Part shown: one piece after another, positions 5,173 through 8,651 of the stretch | Numbering within the stretch: position 1 is the first letter of the stretch | How the letters are laid out: each line of letters opens with the position of its first letter | Source of the DNA: Candidatus Kuenenia stuttgartensis | GTDB taxonomy: Bacteria > Planctomycetota > UBA1135 > UBA2386 | DNA length: 8,651 nucleotides | Direction: 5' to 3' | Assembly: GCA_945861365.1 (NCBI GenBank) | Contig: CAMAUH010000160.1 | Coordinates: 1-8,651, forward strand | Notes under the pieces: model-generated | Databases searched by the model: none | What the model saw: the letters and a program-made list of their open reading frames with translations, nothing else | Told to the model about the DNA's origin: nothing | Translations under genes and position numbers: made by a program

Positions 5173-6894
5173 TCATCCTTCGATCACGACGCGGACGCGA
5201 AAGCGCAGCGGCGCTGCCGGCGTCAGTTCCCGTTCGCCGCTCGGCGCCTGCGGGCCCTCGAACGCGCGCTGGCCGAACGGATTCATCGCCAGCAGCCCGT
5301 ACGGCCGCGCGTGCCACCAGGTCGGATGCCACGGGTTGTCGCGGTCGTCGAGCATCGTCACGCGCACGAGCCGGCCGTCGAGCGGGCCTTCGGCGAGCAC
5401 GCTGGCCGAGCGTTTGCCCCAGCAGTCGCCGTCGAGCAGGCCCTCGGCGTTGGCGAGCCGACCGCGGCCGTGCTTGCCCTCGATGGTCAGCGTCGGCGCC
5501 AGCCGCAACGCGAACGCGCCTTCCTTGGTGTCACCGAAGCGCAGGCGTGCGCCGTGCGGCACCAACTCGATCGCCGTGTCGATGCGGTGTTCGCTGTCGG
5601 TCGCGTGGAACGTCATCGTGCGCCGCTCGGTCACTAGCAGGGCTCCGGCGGCGCGCCATTCGGCGGTGAAGTGCAGCGAGGCGCCGTCGATCGAGTGCTC
5701 GCGCACTTCGATGCGGCAGCGCTCGTCGTGCCAGAAGTCGTGGCCGCCGACGTCACCGTGGCAGAACCACAGGCCGCGATGGTGCGGATGGTCGGTCGCA
5801 TCGCGCGGCCCCGGCGCGTACGGGAAGCCGCGCACGACGAGCCCGCCGCCCGGTGCGAACAGCGGGTGCACGGCGGGTGTGCGTTCGGCTGCGCCAAGGC
5901 GCACGGTCGCGAACGGCGCGTCGCCGGCCTTCACGTCGAGCAGTGACGGATCGTCGGCGCGCGGCGCGATCGTGACGGTGCGCACGCGCGGCGGCGTCGG
6001 CGGTGCGGCAGCGGCATCGCGCATCGCGACGAAGCGTTCGCGCTGGCGCGCCAACGCCGGCGCCAGCGGTACCGGCGCCGCGTCGTGCGTCTCGAGCAGC
6101 AGGCAGCCGTCGTAGTCGGAGCGGTGGGCGAGGGCGACGAGGTCGCGCAGCGGGTAGTCGACGTTGTCGGTGACCGGCACGTGCATCGTGCGACCGAAGT
6201 GCGGCCGCAGCAGCGCGAAGTGGGCCGCGAGGCCGGGCCCGCGCAGGTCCTGCGGGTTGCTGTTCCAGCAGACGCGCACGGCGCGATGGTCGGCGCGCGC
6301 GACGATCGCGGCGATCACGCGCGGATCGGCGCAGGTGCCGTGCACCTCGAGCCGCAGCTCCTGGCCGAGGTCGGCGGCAAACGGCGCCAGCTCGGCCAGT
6401 GCGGCGCCGATCTGGTCGATGGTGCGTTCGCGCGGCACGTCCTTGTGGAAGCTGTCGGGCTTCACCTTGACGCCGCTGCCGCCGAGATCCGCCGACAACT
6501 GCAGGAACGCGCGCGTCGCGGCCTTGGCGGCGGCGAGCTTGCCGGCATCGGGCGAGTCGAAGCGTTCGTCGCTGCCGAGGCCGAGCAGCAGGACCGGCTG
6601 CGCGGCGAAGCGCTCGCGCAGCGCGCGGCGTGCCGCGGCGTCCAGCGATGGCTCGACGCCATGTGCGTGCTGCGTGCGCAGCTCGAGGCCTTCGAGTCCG
6701 GCGGTGGCGCAGGCGGCGAGCAGTTCCGGCAGCGGCACGTCCTTGCCCCACAGGTAGGTGACCATGCCGTAGCGCAGTCTCGCGGCGGGCGGCGCGCTGC
6801 GGCGCAGTTGCGCGGCGAAGGCGGCTGGGCCGGCGACGAGCGCTGCAGCGGTGTGCGACAGGAAGCTGCGGCGCGTGGTCGTTCGCGAGGGCAT
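5173..6894 (-). CDS. Tat-exported TIM-barrel isomerase/epimerase fused to DUF6807 (PmoA-like) domain
   Basis: A 573-residue fusion. A twin-arginine signal opens it, TTRRSFL (6-12), with a hydrophobic stretch to about 27 and a likely cleavage after AFA, so it should be exported folded. Residues 40-295 form a xylose-isomerase-like TIM barrel: YGMVTYLWG (42-50), LEGLELRTQH (67-76), GVKVKPDSFH (141-150), LRLEVHGT (180-187), VCWNSNP (208-214), MHVPVTDN (237-244) and LLLETHD (265-271). E183, H238 and E268 are plausible metal ligands. Residues 303-572 match DUF6807, a family once labelled 'methane oxygenase PmoA' although no such activity follows from it. Its hallmark here is DHPHHRGLWFCHGDVGGHDFW (about 368-388), and NPWHPTWWHARPYGLLAMNPFG (520-541) is near the end. 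The gene starts 14 nt after the oxidoreductase stop and no strong Shine-Dalgarno is seen, so translational coupling is plausible. Both domains look intact. The likely setting is periplasmic carbohydrate processing; the exact reaction is unknown. Confidence 0.85.
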   Translation of the reverse strand: MPSRTTTRRSFLSHTAAALVAGPAAFAAQLRRSAPPAARLRYGMVTYLWGKDVPLPELLAACATAGLEGLELRTQHAHGVEPSLDAAARRALRERFAAQPVLLLGLGSDERFDSPDAGKLAAAKAATRAFLQLSADLGGSGVKVKPDSFHKDVPRERTIDQIGAALAELAPFAADLGQELRLEVHGTCADPRVIAAIVARADHRAVRVCWNSNPQDLRGPGLAAHFALLRPHFGRTMHVPVTDNVDYPLRDLVALAHRSDYDGCLLLETHDAAPVPLAPALARQRERFVAMRDAAAAPPTPPRVRTVTIAPRADDPSLLDVKAGDAPFATVRLGAAERTPAVHPLFAPGGGLVVRGFPYAPGPRDATDHPHHRGLWFCHGDVGGHDFWHDERCRIEVREHSIDGASLHFTAEWRAAGALLVTERRTMTFHATDSEHRIDTAIELVPHGARLRFGDTKEGAFALRLAPTLTIEGKHGRGRLANAEGLLDGDCWGKRSASVLAEGPLDGRLVRVTMLDDRDNPWHPTWWHARPYGLLAMNPFGQRAFEGPQAPSGERELTPAAPLRFRVRVVIEG

Positions 6895-6908
6895 GCGTGC
6901 GGTCCGCG

Positions 6909-8408
6909 TCAGAAGGTGTAGGGCTCGCGGCTAACGCGATGGCACAGCGCGCTGGCCTCGGCATCGCCGGCGACGTCGCCGCTGGCCTTGTCGATCGCCA
7001 GTGCGCGGCCGACGGTCACCGGTGTCGCGGACAGATCGACGCCGTTCGCGAGCAGGTGGTCGCGCATGCGTTGCCACGCCTCGGCGAGCGGCGGCAGGTC
7101 CTTGGTCGCCACCGCGACACCATCGGGCGACTGCATGGCGCCGAGCCGGTGCGACACGATCCCGTAGTGGCAGAACGCCGAGCTGCGATGGCCGTCGACG
7201 ATCGGTGCGGCGAGGCGCTGCGGATCGTTGGCGGCCACCGCTTCGACGAAGTTGGCGAAGTGGTCGCCGCCGCCCTTCCATTCCTGCTGCTGCTTGCCGT
7301 CGACGTCGAAGAACGCGGCGCGGTCGTAGTTGGCGCCGATGCGCACGGTGCCGCGTTCCCCGTGGATGACGTTGCCGATGTCGATGCCGTCGTAGCGGTC
7401 CATCTGCCACTTGCCGGCCTGTTCGGCCTTGCCCTTCGGCAGCCCACGGACCTCGAACAGCAGCGGGATGCCGCCGCAGTCGAACCACACCACCTGCGTG
7501 TTGGGCGAATCGCCGTCGTCGGCGTAGCCGAGCCGGCCGCCGATCGACAGCACACGATCGGGCAGCGCGTTCCAGCCGAGTGCCCAGCGCGCGAGGTCCA
7601 TCTGGTGGATGCCCTGGTTGCCGAGGTCGCCGTTGCCGGTGTGCAGGTCCCAGTGCCAGTCGTAGTGCAGGTTGGCGCGGCGCAGCGGCCGGTAGGCGAC
7701 GGGGCCGAGCCAGCGGTCGTAGTCGACGCTGGCCGGCGCGAACTGCGGCCCGGCCACGCGGCCGATCGGGCGCCGCGGCTTGTAGCAGAGGCCGCGCGAG
7801 CAGGTGACCTTGCCGAGCCCGCCGCCGTGCACGAACTGCATCGCGGCCTGCACGGCGCGCGACGAACGCGCTTGCGTGCCCGTCGCGCACACCTTGCCGC
7901 TGCGCGCGGCCAGCTCGACGAGGCGCTGGCCTTCGTCGACGACGTGCGAGACGGGCTTCTCGACGTAGACGTGCTTGCCCGCGGTCAGCGCCCAAGCGGC
8001 GAGCATCGCGTGCGTGTGGTTCGGCGTGGCGATCGCCACGGCGTCGACGTCGGCGCTGGCGAACAGCGCGCGCGGATCGCGGTAGGTCGCGACTTCGAAC
8101 GGCGCGCGCGAGCCACCGCCCTTGCGGCACTCGGCGGCGCGCTGCTGCAGGATGTCGTCGTCGACATCGCACAGCGCGACGATGCGGCAGCCGGGCACGC
8201 GCGCGAAGGCGTTCACGTGTTCGAAGCCGCGGCTGCGCACGCCGACCACGGCGAGGCGCACCGGTGCCCGCGTGGCGGGCTGGAGCGGGCTGCCGGCGGC
8301 CGCGGGTTCCTGGCCCCGGGCTGGCGTGGCACCCAGCGACAAGCTGGCGGCACCGAGTGCGGAGGCCGCCAGGAACGAACGACGACTCGGTCGGGTGTCG
8401 CTGTGCAT
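6909..8408 (-). CDS. Tat-exported Gfo/Idh/MocA family oxidoreductase
   Basis: A 499-residue NAD(P)-dependent sugar or inositol-type dehydrogenase. A twin-arginine signal lies at SRRSFLAAS (8-16), followed by a hydrophobic segment and a likely cleavage near ARG-Q (30-33), so it should reach the periplasm with its cofactor bound. The Rossmann domain starts at LAVVGVRSRGFEHV (52-65); the middle glycine of the usual G-x-G motif is Arg58. It continues with IVALCDVD (76-83), AVAIATPNHTH (123-133) and the catalytic EKP at 150-152 (K151). The C-terminal domain has GDLGNQGIHQMDLARWALG (260-278), with H268 in the expected catalytic area, and GDHFANFVEAVAANDP (381-396), a common closing segment of this family. 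Length is typical for exported planctomycetal members. It is the first gene of a likely three-gene operon with two TIM-barrel fusion genes. Family members oxidise sugars or glycosides, often at C3; which one acts here cannot be told. Confidence 0.92.
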   Translation of the reverse strand: MHSDTRPSRRSFLAASALGAASLSLGATPARGQEPAAAGSPLQPATRAPVRLAVVGVRSRGFEHVNAFARVPGCRIVALCDVDDDILQQRAAECRKGGGSRAPFEVATYRDPRALFASADVDAVAIATPNHTHAMLAAWALTAGKHVYVEKPVSHVVDEGQRLVELAARSGKVCATGTQARSSRAVQAAMQFVHGGGLGKVTCSRGLCYKPRRPIGRVAGPQFAPASVDYDRWLGPVAYRPLRRANLHYDWHWDLHTGNGDLGNQGIHQMDLARWALGWNALPDRVLSIGGRLGYADDGDSPNTQVVWFDCGGIPLLFEVRGLPKGKAEQAGKWQMDRYDGIDIGNVIHGERGTVRIGANYDRAAFFDVDGKQQQEWKGGGDHFANFVEAVAANDPQRLAAPIVDGHRSSAFCHYGIVSHRLGAMQSPDGVAVATKDLPPLAEAWQRMRDHLLANGVDLSATPVTVGRALAIDKASGDVAGDAEASALCHRVSREPYTF

Positions 8409-8483
8409 TCCGCAACGGTAACCGCGGTCCCCGGTGGCGTCAGTCGCGCGCGCGGTTCCGCGAAGGTGTGGCCCACGAACACA
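8409..8483 (-). promoter_or_regulatory. Leader and probable promoter region of the three-gene operon
   Basis: The 75 bp between the terminator hairpin and the oxidoreductase ATG is the only space for an operon promoter if the hairpin terminates the previous gene. It contains an 8-bp palindrome ACCGCGGT just upstream of the start and a GGAAC motif within an alternating CG tract on the minus strand. GGAAC resembles the -35 of extracytoplasmic-function sigma promoters, but I see no convincing -10 at the right distance, so no promoter is assigned. Confidence 0.3.
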
Positions 8484-8519
8484 GCGAGCCCGCCGCTCCC
8501 TTGGGAGCGACGGGCTCGC
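8484..8519 (-). terminator. Strong hairpin terminator of the right-edge gene
   Basis: Two 17-nt arms (8484-8500 and 8503-8519) are separated by 2 nt. The single non-complementary position (8493/8510) is a C-A mismatch in plus-strand RNA but a G-U pair in minus-strand RNA, so the stem is uninterrupted only in the minus transcript. It lies 34 nt after the stop of the minus gene at the right edge, and TGTGTTCGT follows it on that strand. All this points to termination of the right-edge gene, isolating the operon that begins at 8408. Confidence 0.75.
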
Positions 8520-8553
8520 GTGCTGACCCGGCGCAGGCCGCGTCAGTCGTGCA

Positions 8554-8651
8554 TCACTGCACGTCGATGCGGCTGGCGACGCCGTTGCTGGTCGTCAGAC
8601 CGAACGCGTTCTGGCCGTTCGGCAGGCTGTTCGGGGTGATCAGCGCGGCCG
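8554..8651 (-). CDS. C-terminal end of an unidentified, probably secreted protein (runs off the right edge)
   Basis: The minus frame enters from the window edge and ends at TGA (8556-8554), giving the last 31 residues. The end reads TTSNGVASRIDVQ, after PNSLPNGQNAFG. Gly, Asn, Ser and Thr richness with alternating hydrophobics, finishing in a TSNG turn and a short strand, is typical of the last beta strand of secreted beta-sandwich or propeller proteins in Planctomycetota. The other two minus frames give Arg-rich, low-information text. The hairpin just downstream supports a real gene end. No family can be assigned from so little. Confidence 0.6.
   Translation of the reverse strand, partial: AALITPNSLPNGQNAFGLTTSNGVASRIDVQ

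Noticed and set aside
3023..6115. A 1030-codon open frame on the plus strand
   Set aside because: It lies opposite the TlpA-like, methyltransferase-epimerase and DUF6807 genes, and its translation is Arg/Ala/Gln-rich with no domain. Long antisense frames are expected at this GC content.
8409..8483. ECF-sigma promoter based on a GGAAC motif
   Set aside because: The -35-like motif is inside a CG-repeat tract and no matching -10 is seen at the right spacing.
6897..8639. A 580-codon open frame on the plus strand
   Set aside because: It is antisense to the Gfo/Idh/MocA gene, which has clear family motifs. The plus translation has no recognisable motif and runs through the terminator hairpin.
1..8651. 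CRISPR arrays, tRNA or rRNA genes, insertion sequences
   Set aside because: I saw no spaced direct repeats, cloverleaf-type sequences, transposase motifs or terminal inverted repeats with target duplications.

Overview
The window is high-GC bacterial DNA that looks planctomycetal. The reasons are two adjacent Tat-exported proteins of the Gfo/Idh/MocA and xylose-isomerase-like TIM-barrel types, a DUF6807 (PmoA-like) domain, a TlpA-type thioredoxin behind a long N-terminal region, and a right-edge protein whose C-terminus resembles secreted planctomycetal proteins. This assignment is inference from gene content; there is no rRNA or other phylogenetic marker. Almost everything reads on the minus strand.

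Layout from left to right. (1) 1-804 minus: N-terminal part of a probable GT4-like glycosyltransferase, cut by the window edge. (2) 805-1129: divergent intergenic region. (3) 1130-2104 plus: lipoprotein-type N4-(beta-N-acetylglucosaminyl)-L-asparaginase, an Ntn hydrolase. (4) 2107-2132: 12-bp perfect inverted repeat between convergent genes. (5) 2140-3252 minus: exported TlpA-like thioredoxin whose active site reads W-[UGA]-G-P-C. (6) 3398-8408 minus: a three-gene set, transcribed right to left: Tat Gfo/Idh/MocA oxidoreductase, then Tat TIM-barrel epimerase fused to DUF6807, then an exported methyltransferase fused to a TIM-barrel epimerase. (7) 8484-8519: strong hairpin terminator. (8) 8554-8651 minus: the last 31 codons of another gene.

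The main discovery candidate is gene 5. Its frame is open on both sides of a single in-frame UGA. That UGA sits exactly where the first cysteine of the CxxC redox motif belongs, and the rest of the thioredoxin fold follows without a frameshift. Twenty-four nucleotides after the UGA there is a 7-bp stem closed by a GGUC loop, with a further 6-bp lower stem. These are the position and loop composition expected of a bacterial SECIS element. The best reading is a selenoprotein with a UxxC active site that gene finders would split into two short ORFs.

The three-gene set looks like an exported carbohydrate-processing module. It has an NAD(P)-type sugar oxidoreductase and two TIM-barrel isomerase/epimerase (or lyase) domains, each built into an unusual two-domain fusion. 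Close spacing (14 and 32 nt) supports one operon. The substrate cannot be read from the sequence.
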